Notes under the pieces: generated by a model
Seen by the model: only the letters and a program-made list of their open reading frames with translations
What the model was told of the DNA's origin: nothing
The model's database searches: none
NCBI GenBank assembly: GCA_030527325.1
Contig: JAUNBA010000004.1
Coordinates: 1-59,520, forward strand
Reading direction: 5' to 3'
DNA length: 59,520 nt
Source: Slackia sp.
GTDB lineage: Bacteria > Actinomycetota > Coriobacteriia > Coriobacteriales > Eggerthellaceae
Program-made: the position numbers and the translations under genes
Part shown: positions 1 to 6,783 of the stretch, one piece after another
How the letters are laid out: the number at the start of each line of letters is the position of its first letter
Position numbering within the stretch: the first letter of the stretch is position 1

Positions 1-589
1 GGCAGAAGGCGATGTCGGCCTCGTCCATGGCCAGGCCGCGCTCGGCGATGAAGGCGGCAAGGCCCGCTTCATCGAGTTCGCGGAAGCCCTCGACGATTTC
101 GACGGCGCCCGGCGCGGGCTGCTCCATCTTCAGGGTGTCGCGCACTTCGAGGCTCGCCTCGCGCGCTTCGATGGGGTTGATGACGTAGGCCTTGATGGCG
201 TCGATATCGGCCTGTTCGAGGTCTCCTTCGAGCAGGTATACCTTGGCGCTGAGCACCTCGGGGCGCTCGCCCTGGCTGATCAGCTGGATGCACTCGCTCG
301 CGGAAGCCGCGCGCTGGTCGAATTGGCCGGGCAGGGGCTCGACGGCGAAGACCGCCGCGCCGGTATCGGCGGGCAGATCGGTGAACGCGTTGTCCGATTG
401 CGGCTCGCTGAACACGGTGGGCACGCACTGCTCGAACAGCTCGTCGCTTGCGCCCTCCACGTCGTAGCGGTTGATGAGACGGATGCCCGTGAGGCGTTCG
501 ATGCCGAGAATGCTCTGCAGCTCGTGGAGGAGCTGTTTGGCCTCGACGTCGAAGCCGGGCTTCTTCTCAACGTAGATACGAGAAACCAT
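1..589 (-). CDS. purL: Phosphoribosylformylglycinamidine synthase, N-terminal part (cut by window edge)
   Basis: The reading frame runs open from an ATG at 589 to the window edge and gives about 196 residues. The N-terminus (MVSRIYVEKKPGFDVEAK) and the following segments (LINRYDVEG, ERPEVLSAKVYLLEGDLEQADIDAIKAY broken into conserved pieces) match the PurS-like N-terminal domain of the long, single-chain PurL found in clostridia, Bacteroides and Coriobacteriia. The enzyme makes FGAM from FGAR, glutamine and ATP in purine synthesis in the cytoplasm. Only the N-terminal domain is visible; the ATP-binding and glutaminase domains lie outside. No neighbouring pur genes are present in the window. 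Confidence 0.85.
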   Translation of the reverse strand, partial: MVSRIYVEKKPGFDVEAKQLLHELQSILGIERLTGIRLINRYDVEGASDELFEQCVPTVFSEPQSDNAFTDLPADTGAAVFAVEPLPGQFDQRAASASECIQLISQGERPEVLSAKVYLLEGDLEQADIDAIKAYVINPIEAREASLEVRDTLKMEQPAPGAVEIVEGFRELDEAGLAAFIAERGLAMDEADIAFC

Positions 590-736
590 GGGGTTCCTGC
601 CTTCCCGGTAGTGAAAGAAGTCGGTCGGTGTCGTGCGTCTTCCCGCGGCGGCATCGGCTGCGGGCCGCGCGCCGGCATGGCGGGGTGCAAGCCTGCTTCG
701 AGGAGTCGCGATGCGGTGAAAACGCGTATCAAGTCT

Positions 737-766
737 ATGATAATCGCTGCACCGCGCCACGTGGCG
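737..766 (-). promoter_or_regulatory. Candidate purL promoter with palindrome at the -35 position
   Basis: On the minus strand a TATCAT -10-like hexamer lies at 742-737. A perfect 12-bp palindrome, CGCCACGTGGCG, lies at 755-766, where a -35 would be expected; no TTGACA-like hexamer is there. This layout suggests an operator for a DNA-binding regulator in front of purL. It does not look like an E. coli PurR box. Inference only. Confidence 0.3.
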
Positions 767-819
767 TATTTCTTGCATACGAACGGGGAATCTATACGAG
801 CCGCGTTCGCGGCTATGCG

Positions 820-1776
820 CTACCAGGTGCTCCAGAAATCGCGGATGAGGTCTTGGCGGTTGGCGTGGCCCGTCTTATGCAGGATGTTGTGCACGTGCAC
901 TTTGGCGGTGCTTGCCGCCACGTTCATGGTAGAGGCGATGTTCTGATTGTCGAAGCCCAGAAGCACCAGGCGCAGCACTTCCTGCTCGCGCTTGGAGAGC
1001 TTGTGGCGGCTGCCGTATAGGGCGAGGTTGTCGTCGATGAGCGATTCGATGCGCTCGTCTTCGCGCACGGGCGGCTGTTCGTAGCGAAGCGACAGGGCCC
1101 GATAGGCGCTGCGGCACGCGATGGCGGCGCAGGCTATCATGAGCAGCTCCTCGCAGTAGTTGCGCTCGGGGGAGAACAGCGAAAGGACGCCCCCTTGCAG
1201 CGGGGCCACCAGGAAGAACAGCACGTCTTCCAAGAAGAAGGCCGCGCCGCCTGCGAGCAGCACGAAGTAGAAGGGCTTGTAGCGTTTCATGCGCTCGCGC
1301 TCGGCGCCTTTGTCCATGCGCAGGTAGCGTACGGCGGTGTAGCCGAGAGTCCAGAAGAGCAGGCACGCCCGCATGCTGTAGAAGGCGAAGCGGTCGTGGG
1401 GGATGGTATCGGCGAACACCAGGCAGGCGACGCTTCCCGCGACGAACGCGACGCCTGGCGCAGCCAGCATGGCGGGACGCTTCTCGTCGAAGAAGTCGCA
1501 GACGAGCAGCCATACCGACACGAAGACGCCGCCGCCCGACACGATGGAGGCGATCGAACGCGCGGTCAGGTAGAGTTCTTCGGGCACCTGCATGGTGGCG
1601 CCCACGAAGGCGTCTTGGAATATGAGCGTGGCGTCGAAGAAGTAGAACAGAAACGCCCAGAACGCGAATAGGAAGCCGCGCCTGCGCGAGACCAGGTAGA
1701 CGGCCAGGCACGCCGCGCCGGCAAGAATCGATATCAGCTGCACGATGAGCGTTGAGTAGAATTGGACGAGCTCCAT
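820..1776 (-). CDS. LuxR-family regulator with N-terminal membrane domain
   Basis: A 318-residue protein. The first ~240 residues contain about seven hydrophobic segments (for example around residues 7-30 and 35-53). The C-terminal ~60 residues are a typical LuxR/GerE helix-turn-helix, beginning LSKREQEVLRLV and including ASTAKVHVHNILHKTG. Membrane-anchored LuxR proteins of this form are very common in Eggerthellaceae and usually control adjacent respiratory reductases, but here no reductase is adjacent. ATG 1776 is preferred over GTG 1782 because a GAAGG SD lies 5 nt upstream. The gene ends 230 bp before purL and points the same way. The signal sensed is unknown. Confidence 0.8.
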   Translation of the reverse strand: MELVQFYSTLIVQLISILAGAACLAVYLVSRRRGFLFAFWAFLFYFFDATLIFQDAFVGATMQVPEELYLTARSIASIVSGGGVFVSVWLLVCDFFDEKRPAMLAAPGVAFVAGSVACLVFADTIPHDRFAFYSMRACLLFWTLGYTAVRYLRMDKGAERERMKRYKPFYFVLLAGGAAFFLEDVLFFLVAPLQGGVLSLFSPERNYCEELLMIACAAIACRSAYRALSLRYEQPPVREDERIESLIDDNLALYGSRHKLSKREQEVLRLVLLGFDNQNIASTMNVAASTAKVHVHNILHKTGHANRQDLIRDFWSTW

Positions 1777-1965
1777 GGGCACCTTCGTTTTCGTCGACGA
1801 GCGGGCTTTCGCTTATGGTAGCGTACGAACGCGTTTCATCGCGTATCGCCTAGGCAACGGTTGGATGTTTCGCGCGCGCCGGCCGCGTTTCGGGCGATGG
1901 CGCGTGCGCTTTTTTGCGGCGATCGCGGCGTTCCTTGGGTTCGCTCCGAATTTTCACCGCATCTT

Positions 1966-1987
1966 CCCCTAAGCCTGTGAACAGGGG
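1966..1987. promoter_or_regulatory. Nested palindrome upstream of the LuxR gene
   Basis: CCCCT (1966-1970) and AGGGG (1983-1987) flank an inner CCTGT-GA-ACAGG palindrome (1974-1985). It lies about 190 bp upstream of the LuxR-type gene that starts at 1776. Related CCTGT/ACAGG or ACCCCT/AGGGGT palindromes occur before the flavoprotein (9735) and the molybdenum oxidoreductase (23685). It could be an operator or a weak hairpin. Inference. Confidence 0.3.
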
Positions 1988-2289
1988 TTTATATGCGGTT
2001 TATGGCGATATGCGCCGATTTTACACCACGGACACACCCATCCGTATACGCAGGTTATACCTTTTCAAAAACACCGCGCGGCGCAACAATCGTGCCATCG
2101 ACCGATTCGCTTCGATGAGATCTCCGGCGCGTGCGGGTTTCCCGCGAGAGAGGACGCGCCGAAGCATTCGCTCGAAGATCGGCAGCGATGCCCCTTTCGC
2201 CGCCGTTGCGTCGATGCGGCATGGGCTTCATGCGTCGCGTGCGCCGCAGATGCCGCCCGCGCCATCGCGTGTCGATGGCCCGTTTGTTT

Positions 2290-2489
2290 TCGATCCAGGG
2301 CGCGGCAGTCCGGACATGGCTGACCGGACTGACCCGAGCGCGTCTCTACCCGAGACGCCCCTGGATTGCTTGCTCGCTTCGGCGAACGCATCTCTTACCG
2401 GATGGGTTCTTCGAGGCGAGCAGCGGCCCTTTTCGGTATGCATCAGGGTTGTAGAGAAGGCCTGCGGTAGGGGTGCCGCAGGCCTTTTT
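2290..2489 (+). ncRNA. Candidate structured non-coding RNA ending in an intrinsic terminator
   Basis: There is no believable protein-coding frame between 1783 and 2600, yet the plus strand folds strongly. P1 pairs 2293-2300 with 2359-2366 (8 bp). It encloses P2 (2306-2313 with 2324-2331, 8 bp, 10-nt loop) and P3 (2340-2346 with 2352-2358, 7 bp, 5-nt loop), forming a three-way junction with P3 directly abutting P1. A further hairpin pairs 2371-2377 with 2416-2422, with inner helices 2384-2387/2406-2409 and 2389-2392/2401-2404. A U-tailed terminator follows at 2457-2489. The 5' end is unknown; structure continues upstream (2126-2132 with 2154-2160; 2216-2222 with 2249-2255) and a weak TTTACA...TATACG promoter lies at 2020-2050. 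By eye it lacks the signature motifs of tmRNA, RNase P, SRP RNA or known riboswitches. Confidence 0.4.
2457..2489 (+). terminator. Intrinsic terminator with no upstream plus-strand gene
   Basis: An 11-bp perfect stem pairs AAGGCCTGCGG (2457-2467) with CCGCAGGCCTT (2476-2486), with an 8-nt loop and a following U tract. It points along the plus strand, where no coding gene precedes it for more than 2 kb. It is the main argument for an RNA gene here. Confidence 0.8.
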
Positions 2490-2601
2490 GCGTATGCGGG
2501 GGCGTTTGCATCCGCGCGTGCTGCGTTCTCTCCCTGGACGCCGTATGGGACGCCCCAGGGTATCGCGCTGTGCGGGAAGACGCGCGACGCGATCGCTCCG
2601 T

Positions 2602-2644
2602 CATGAAACGAGCCGGGCCGCGCGATGCGGCCCGGCTCGTTTCA
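2602..2644 (-). terminator. Terminator of the TIM-barrel gene
   Basis: A near-perfect 19-bp inverted repeat, arms ATGAAACGAGCCGGGCCGC and its complement around a 5-nt loop, lies just past the stop codon at 2648 of the minus-strand gene. Confidence 0.75.
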
Positions 2645-2647
2645 TGA

Positions 2648-3337
2648 TTATGCGGCGAAGAACGTGAGGTCGTTTTTCTGGCGATGGCGATCCATGATCC
2701 TGCGTTCCAGTTCTTGCAGGGTGGGCGGCGTCCAGGAAACGGCGTTGGCCCCTGCCTGGATGGTCGCGCGGATGGATTCGTCGGATTTTCCGCCGCTTGC
2801 CATGATGGGCATGGACGGGAAGGCGCGGCGCACGTCTTCCACGACGCGCGGGGTGTCTTTGGCGGCGGCCACGTTGACGATGCGCGCTCCTGCGGCGATC
2901 TGGTCGTAGGCCATGCCGTCGAGCGTGGTGACGGTGACCACGATGGGCACGTCCACGCGCTCGGCCATGCGCGCGATGGTGGCGGGGTCGGTCGAGGCGT
3001 TCACCACGACGCCCGCGACGCCCTGCATGTCGGAATGCACCGCCAGGTCGATCGCGCGCTGCCCGGTGGTGACCGCGCCGCCTACGCCGGTGAGCACCGG
3101 CATTTCGGCGGAGGATATCAGCGCCTGGGTGATGGCGGGCTGGCAGGTGAACGGATAGACGGCCAGCACCGCATCGGCGTCGGTATTGCGGATGATGGCG
3201 ATATCGGTGGAGAAGACGAGCGACTTCACGCAGCGCCCGTACAGCTGGATGCCGCTGCATTCCTGTATGGCGTCCGGTACGGGGACGCCCACATTGCGCA
3301 GGACCCCTTCTACTGCGAACGGATCGGTCTGGAGCAT
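2648..3337 (-). CDS. TIM-barrel (ribulose-phosphate-binding-like) protein of unknown function
   Basis: A 229-residue protein without signal or membrane segments. Its alternating beta/alpha pattern (VPIVVTVTTLDG, GARIVNVAAAKDT, MPIMASGGKSDESI, QAGANAVSWTPPT) resembles phosphate-binding beta/alpha barrels related to indole-3-glycerol phosphate synthase or KDPG-aldolase-like folds. The GGKSDESI segment looks like a C-terminal phosphate-binding loop. Similar proteins are commonly labelled 'hydrolase' without evidence. ATG 3337 is chosen because GGGGGTGA lies 6 nt upstream; GTG 3346 is the alternative. It stands alone, facing away from the YedE gene and closed by a strong terminator. The substrate cannot be deduced. 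Confidence 0.65.
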   Translation of the reverse strand: MLQTDPFAVEGVLRNVGVPVPDAIQECSGIQLYGRCVKSLVFSTDIAIIRNTDADAVLAVYPFTCQPAITQALISSAEMPVLTGVGGAVTTGQRAIDLAVHSDMQGVAGVVVNASTDPATIARMAERVDVPIVVTVTTLDGMAYDQIAAGARIVNVAAAKDTPRVVEDVRRAFPSMPIMASGGKSDESIRATIQAGANAVSWTPPTLQELERRIMDRHRQKNDLTFFAA

Positions 3338-3577
3338 GCCGCTCACCCCCTGTCACTCGTTGTTCATTGATATGCATTGTAGGGACGCCGTGCATGCCGC
3401 GGATGCGCCGTCGCCGAGCGTTACCGAGTCGATACCTGCTCTATCCTGGGATTTTGCCCATATCGGCCGGCGGATGCCCGGTATGCCGCGCCCGCTTCGT
3501 CGCGGCTTCGGCCGGCGTCGCGCGACGTTTCGCGCTCGCGCAACCGCACGCCTTGCGCTCCGTTCGCGGGTCGCGCC
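3338..3577. other. Intergenic stretch, nothing recognised
   Basis: Divergent intergenic DNA between the TIM-barrel gene (minus) and the YedE operon (plus). Frames here are GC-rich shadows without ribosome binding sites. Apart from the promoter beginning at 3578, I see no feature. Confidence 0.5.
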
Positions 3578-3606
3578 TTGAAGCGCCCGCGCGGCGGCGA
3601 TATGAT
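3578..3606 (+). promoter_or_regulatory. Promoter of the YedE operon
   Basis: TTGAAG (3578-3583) and TATGAT (3601-3606) are separated by exactly 17 bp, a good sigma-70-type match. Transcription from about 3613 would give a 5' leader of roughly 285 nt before yedE. Confidence 0.55.
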
Positions 3607-3612
3607 GCGCGA

Positions 3613-3895
3613 TGGGTCGAGAATCGGTCGCGTGCTTTCTTCTTTCTGCATCTGCGCGCGAGCCGCCGGTTCTCGCGCGCATGCCTGCGCGAGCGAAGAA
3701 GCTCCTGTTTCGTTTCTGCGTGAAACGGCGCCTCTTCGTCCGCATCGGGACCATGGCTTCGGCGGCTCGCTTTTCTGCGTCGCGAACCGCGTGCCCGGCC
3801 GCGTCGCGGGTTCGCCCGCGTTGCTCGCATGCGTCGTCGTCCTCGCGACGGACCGAATGATTCTGCGCACGAAACGCAAGAGAAAGAACCGCATA
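3613..3895 (+). promoter_or_regulatory. Long, possibly structured 5' leader of the YedE operon
   Basis: This is the predicted untranslated leader. It contains a 9-bp hairpin, GCGCGCGAG (3654-3662) with CTCGCGCGC (3672-3680), and a 7-bp hairpin pairing 3705-3711 with 3722-3728. No terminator or known riboswitch motif was recognised. A regulatory RNA is possible but unproven. Confidence 0.25.
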
Positions 3896-4954
3896 ATGAA
3901 TGCAATGAAGAAAGAACGCATCGTTCTTATCGTGTGCGGCGTGCTCGCCGCGCTGGTGGCCGTCATGCTCGCCGCAGGCGGCAATCCCGGCAACATGGCC
4001 ATATGCGTGGCCTGTTTCATCCGCGATTCCGCGGGCGCCATGAAGCTGCAGACCGTGGAGACCCTGCAGTATCTGCGCCCTGAAATCATCGGCATCGTGC
4101 TCGGCGCCGCCATCATGGCCATCGGCCGCAAGGAATTCAGGGCCACGGCCGGCTCGTCTCCGGTGATCCGCTTCTTCTTGGGCTTCATCGTGATGATCGG
4201 CGCCTTGGTGTTTCTCGGCTGCCCCTTGCGCATGGTGCTGCGCATGGCGGGCGGCGATCTGAACGCCTGGGTGGCGCTCGTAGGATTCGCGGCGGGCATC
4301 GGCACGGGCATCTTCTTTTTGAAGAAAGGATTCTCGCTGGGTCGCGCCGAGAAGGTGGCGAAAGCCGAGGGTGCGGCGTTTCCCGTCGTGTTGATCGGGC
4401 TTTTGGTGCTGAGCGTGGTCACTACCGTGTTCGCCGTGTCCACGTCGGGTCCCGGCAGCATGCATGCGGCGTTGCCGATTTCGCTCATCGGCGGCCTGGT
4501 CTTCGGCGCCGTGGCGCAGGTTTCGCGCATGTGCTTCGCGGGATGCTTGCGCGACGTGTTCTTGGTGCGCGACGGCAAGGGGATGATCGTCATCGCTATC
4601 CTGTTCGGCGGCATGCTGGTGTACAACCTGGTCATGGGCACTTTCAATCTGGGTTTCGCCGATCAGCCCATCGCGCATTCCGACGCGCTGTGGAACATCC
4701 TGGGCATGTACGTGGTGGGCTTCGGCGCCACGCTTCTGGGCGGCTGCCCCTTGCGTCAGCTCACGCTGGCGGGCCAGGGTTCCGCCGACTCCGCCGTCAC
4801 CGTGCTGGGCATGCTGCTGGGCGCCGCGTTCGCGCATAACTTCGGCTTGGCCTCCAGCCCCGCAGGTCCTACCGCGGCGGGCCAGCTGGCCACGGTCGTC
4901 TGCATCGCCGCGCTGTTCGTCGTGGCGTTCGTCTTCATGAAGAAACGCGCATAG
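3896..4954 (+). CDS. yedE: YedE-family inner-membrane transporter (putative selenium/sulfur species)
   Basis: A 352-residue, about ten-helix membrane protein. It carries the family's duplicated cysteine signatures: GCPLRMVLR near residue 105, FAGCLRDVF near 220, and GGCPLRQLTLAGQG near 285, matching the YeeE/YedE sulfur-transport fold. The paired partner is the TusA-like protein encoded 12 bp downstream. YedE members next to YedF/TusA and DUF3343 genes are linked to selenium metabolism by genome context; YeeE relatives import thiosulfate. ATG 3896 has an AGAAAG SD about 10 nt upstream; ATG 3905 is an alternative. No selD or selenocysteine genes lie in the window, so sulfur remains possible as the substrate. 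Confidence 0.8.
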   Translation: MNAMKKERIVLIVCGVLAALVAVMLAAGGNPGNMAICVACFIRDSAGAMKLQTVETLQYLRPEIIGIVLGAAIMAIGRKEFRATAGSSPVIRFFLGFIVMIGALVFLGCPLRMVLRMAGGDLNAWVALVGFAAGIGTGIFFLKKGFSLGRAEKVAKAEGAAFPVVLIGLLVLSVVTTVFAVSTSGPGSMHAALPISLIGGLVFGAVAQVSRMCFAGCLRDVFLVRDGKGMIVIAILFGGMLVYNLVMGTFNLGFADQPIAHSDALWNILGMYVVGFGATLLGGCPLRQLTLAGQGSADSAVTVLGMLLGAAFAHNFGLASSPAGPTAAGQLATVVCIAALFVVAFVFMKKRA

Positions 4955-4966
4955 GAAGGAGTCGTC

Positions 4967-5176
4967 ATGATCGAATTGGATGCGAAGGGTCTGTTCTGCC
5001 CCGAGCCGTTGATGATGGCCCACGAGGCCCTGAAAAACCATCCGAACGAGCGCGTGGCGATCGAGGTCGATCAGGGTTCGGCCAAAGACAACATCACGCG
5101 CCTCGCGATGAAAAAAGGCCTCGAGGTGTCGGTCGAAGCGCTCGAAGACGGCGTGTTCAGGCTGACGATAGGCTAG
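4967..5176 (+). CDS. TusA/YedF-like sulfur or selenium carrier
   Basis: A 69-residue protein with the TusA/SirA fold signature LDAKGLFCPEPLMMAHEAL. The single conserved Cys sits in the CPxP motif (residues 10-13) and would carry a persulfide or perselenide. Only the N-terminal TusA-like half of YedF is present. A strong GGAAGGAG SD overlaps the end of yedE, so the two are almost surely co-transcribed and probably act together, the membrane protein handing its substrate to this carrier. A terminator follows at 5193-5227. Confidence 0.85.
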   Translation: MIELDAKGLFCPEPLMMAHEALKNHPNERVAIEVDQGSAKDNITRLAMKKGLEVSVEALEDGVFRLTIG

Positions 5177-5192
5177 CGTAGCGCGACGCGGG

Positions 5193-5227
5193 CGAGGGCC
5201 GCAAGCGTGGGCTTGCGGCCCTCGTTT
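5193..5227 (+). terminator. Intrinsic terminator after the YedE-TusA pair
   Basis: A 14-bp stem (5193-5206 with 5211-5224), GTGG loop and short T tract. DUF3343 follows only 74 bp later, so read-through or a separate promoter is needed for it. Confidence 0.75.
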
Positions 5228-5300
5228 CACGCAAGGAGCGGCGCTGCGGCATGCGAAATCGTGCCGCAGCACCGCGCGCGTATGCCGAGAGAGGAGTGCG

Positions 5301-5564
5301 ATGTTCGGCAGAAAGAAGCGCGAGTGCGGCTCGGCGGCGGACGGGCCCGCCGTGTATGTGACGTTTTACACGACGGCGGAGGCGTTCGCGTGCGCCGCCG
5401 CATGCGAGAAGGCGGGTATCGACGGCCGTTTGGTCACGGTGCCCCGATGTCTGTCGGCGGGGTGCGGCATGGCGTGGCGCTCGCCCGCGGGCGAGCGTGC
5501 GGCCATCGAGGCGCTCGTGCGCGCGGGCCTTGCGTGCGAGGCGATCGAGGAGCTTTCCGCGTAA
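5301..5564 (+). CDS. DUF3343 protein, putative Se/S carrier-like
   Basis: An 87-residue protein with the DUF3343 pattern: a short beta-alpha-beta fold, VYVTFYTTAEAFACAAACEKAG, then LVTVPRCLSAGCGMAWR with the paired cysteines of the RxxSxGCG-type motif. The family is annotated as a putative Se/S carrier and recurs beside YedE/YedF, which is the context here. ATG 5301 has a GAGAGGAG SD. It is cytoplasmic, and its biochemical role is not established. Confidence 0.75.
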   Translation: MFGRKKRECGSAADGPAVYVTFYTTAEAFACAAACEKAGIDGRLVTVPRCLSAGCGMAWRSPAGERAAIEALVRAGLACEAIEELSA

Positions 5565-5674
5565 GGCGGGCGTTCGCGGGCGGGATGGCGCGTTCGCGCG
5601 AAAACGACGCCGCGCCGCCGCGAATGTGCCATAGTGGCGCCAGGGCATTCGTTCGATTGCGAAAGGAACGCATC

Positions 5675-6577
5675 ATGCAGGTCATCGAAAAGCAAGTCTA
5701 CGTCTTCTCGAAACATAACGAGCCGTGCGCCACGGCGCGCCCCGGCGAGGTCGTGCAGTTCGTCACTCAGGATTGCTTCAGCAACCGTATCCCCGACGAG
5801 AACATCACGATGGCCGATCTCGATTACACGTACGGGTTCGCCAACCCCGCAGCGGGACCCGTGTATATCGAAGGCGCCATGCCGGGCGATGTGCTGGCGG
5901 TTGATATCCTCGCCGTCGATGTGGCCGACGAGGGAACCGTCGCCACCGACGATCACTGCGGGCCGCTGTTCGAGGGGACCGACTATCGCACGAAGAAGGT
6001 GCGCATCGAAGACGGCATGGCCGAATTCAACGGCGTGACGTTTCCGATCTCCCCCATGATCGGCGTCATAGGCACGGCTCCCGACGGCGACGACGTCATC
6101 GACGGGTTCGTGGGCGCTCACGGCGGCAACATGGACAGCAAGCTCATCGTGGCGGGAACGCGCCTCTATCTTCCCGTGCGCGTGCCCGGCGCCTTGCTGC
6201 AGATGGGCGACGTGCATGCCGCCATGGGCGACGGCGAGCTGTGCGGCACGGGCATCGAAATCCCCGCGCGCATCACGGTCGCGGTGCATCTGGTGAAGGA
6301 TTTCGAACTGCATTGGCCCGTGCTCGAGACCGAGGACGCGTGGTATGTCCACGCCAGCGCTCCGAAATACGACGAGGCGCTCATGAACGGCGCCAAAGAG
6401 ATGCGGCGCTTGCTGATGGCCGCTACCGGCTGGGACGCGGTCGAAACCTACATGTATATGTCCATCCGCTCCGACGTTCAGATCAACCAGGGCTGCGAGC
6501 CGTGCGAAGTGCAGCTCTCGCTGCGCATCGGCACGCCGAAACTGCCCCAGTTCCCGCCGCTGGTCGCGCGGCCGTAG
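5675..6577 (+). CDS. Acetamidase/formamidase family protein
   Basis: A 300-residue cytoplasmic enzyme of the FmdA/AmdA family, which hydrolyses short amides to acid plus ammonia. Characteristic segments are AMPGDVLAVDIL, GNMDSKLIVAGTRLYLPV (the GGNMD zinc-site region), VPGALLQMGDVHAAMGDGELCGTGIE and MYMSIRSDVQINQ. Length fits the shorter bacterial members. ATG 5675 has GAAAGGA 7-8 nt upstream. It sits just downstream of the Se/S module, but nothing shows a functional link; it may instead work with the permease that follows. The actual amide substrate is unknown. Confidence 0.85.
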   Translation: MQVIEKQVYVFSKHNEPCATARPGEVVQFVTQDCFSNRIPDENITMADLDYTYGFANPAAGPVYIEGAMPGDVLAVDILAVDVADEGTVATDDHCGPLFEGTDYRTKKVRIEDGMAEFNGVTFPISPMIGVIGTAPDGDDVIDGFVGAHGGNMDSKLIVAGTRLYLPVRVPGALLQMGDVHAAMGDGELCGTGIEIPARITVAVHLVKDFELHWPVLETEDAWYVHASAPKYDEALMNGAKEMRRLLMAATGWDAVETYMYMSIRSDVQINQGCEPCEVQLSLRIGTPKLPQFPPLVARP

Positions 6578-6681
6578 CCGCTCCGTCCGCCGAGCAGGCG
6601 GCCCGCTTGCCGCGGGCGCGGCCGAGCGGGCATGGCCCCGCTCGCTCCCGTGTTCGCTTTAACGCAGTGTAGTGATAGAAT

Positions 6682-6727
6682 CCATCCGGTATCGGTCCAG
6701 ACAAGAACGAAGCCGGATGGGTTTTTC
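6682..6727 (+). terminator. Terminator between the amidase and permease genes
   Basis: CCATCCGG (6682-6689) pairs with CCGGATGG (6713-6720) and is followed by GTTTTT. A promoter-like TTCGCT-N17-TAGAAT (6653-6681) lies immediately upstream, so the hairpin could also act as an attenuator for the permease. The simple reading is termination of the amidase transcript. Confidence 0.65.
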
Positions 6728-6783
6728 ATATCCGTCTTCGCTTTCGTCTGGCGCAGTCAGGCAAGCGAAAGAGGGAAAGCATT

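Noticed and set aside
1914..2606. A 230-codon plus-strand frame covering the structured region
   Set aside because: Composition is that of a GC-rich shadow, no SD is present, and it overlaps the terminator and hairpins that argue for an RNA instead.
3353..5272. A 639-codon minus-strand frame opposite yedE
   Set aside because: It is antisense to clear membrane and TusA-like genes and is low in complexity (His/Ala/Arg/Gln-rich), typical of a shadow frame in high-GC DNA.
5207..5674. Apparent N-terminal extension of the amidase frame
   Set aside because: The frame is open by chance through the DUF3343 gene; ATG 5675 has an SD and matches the family's usual N-terminus.
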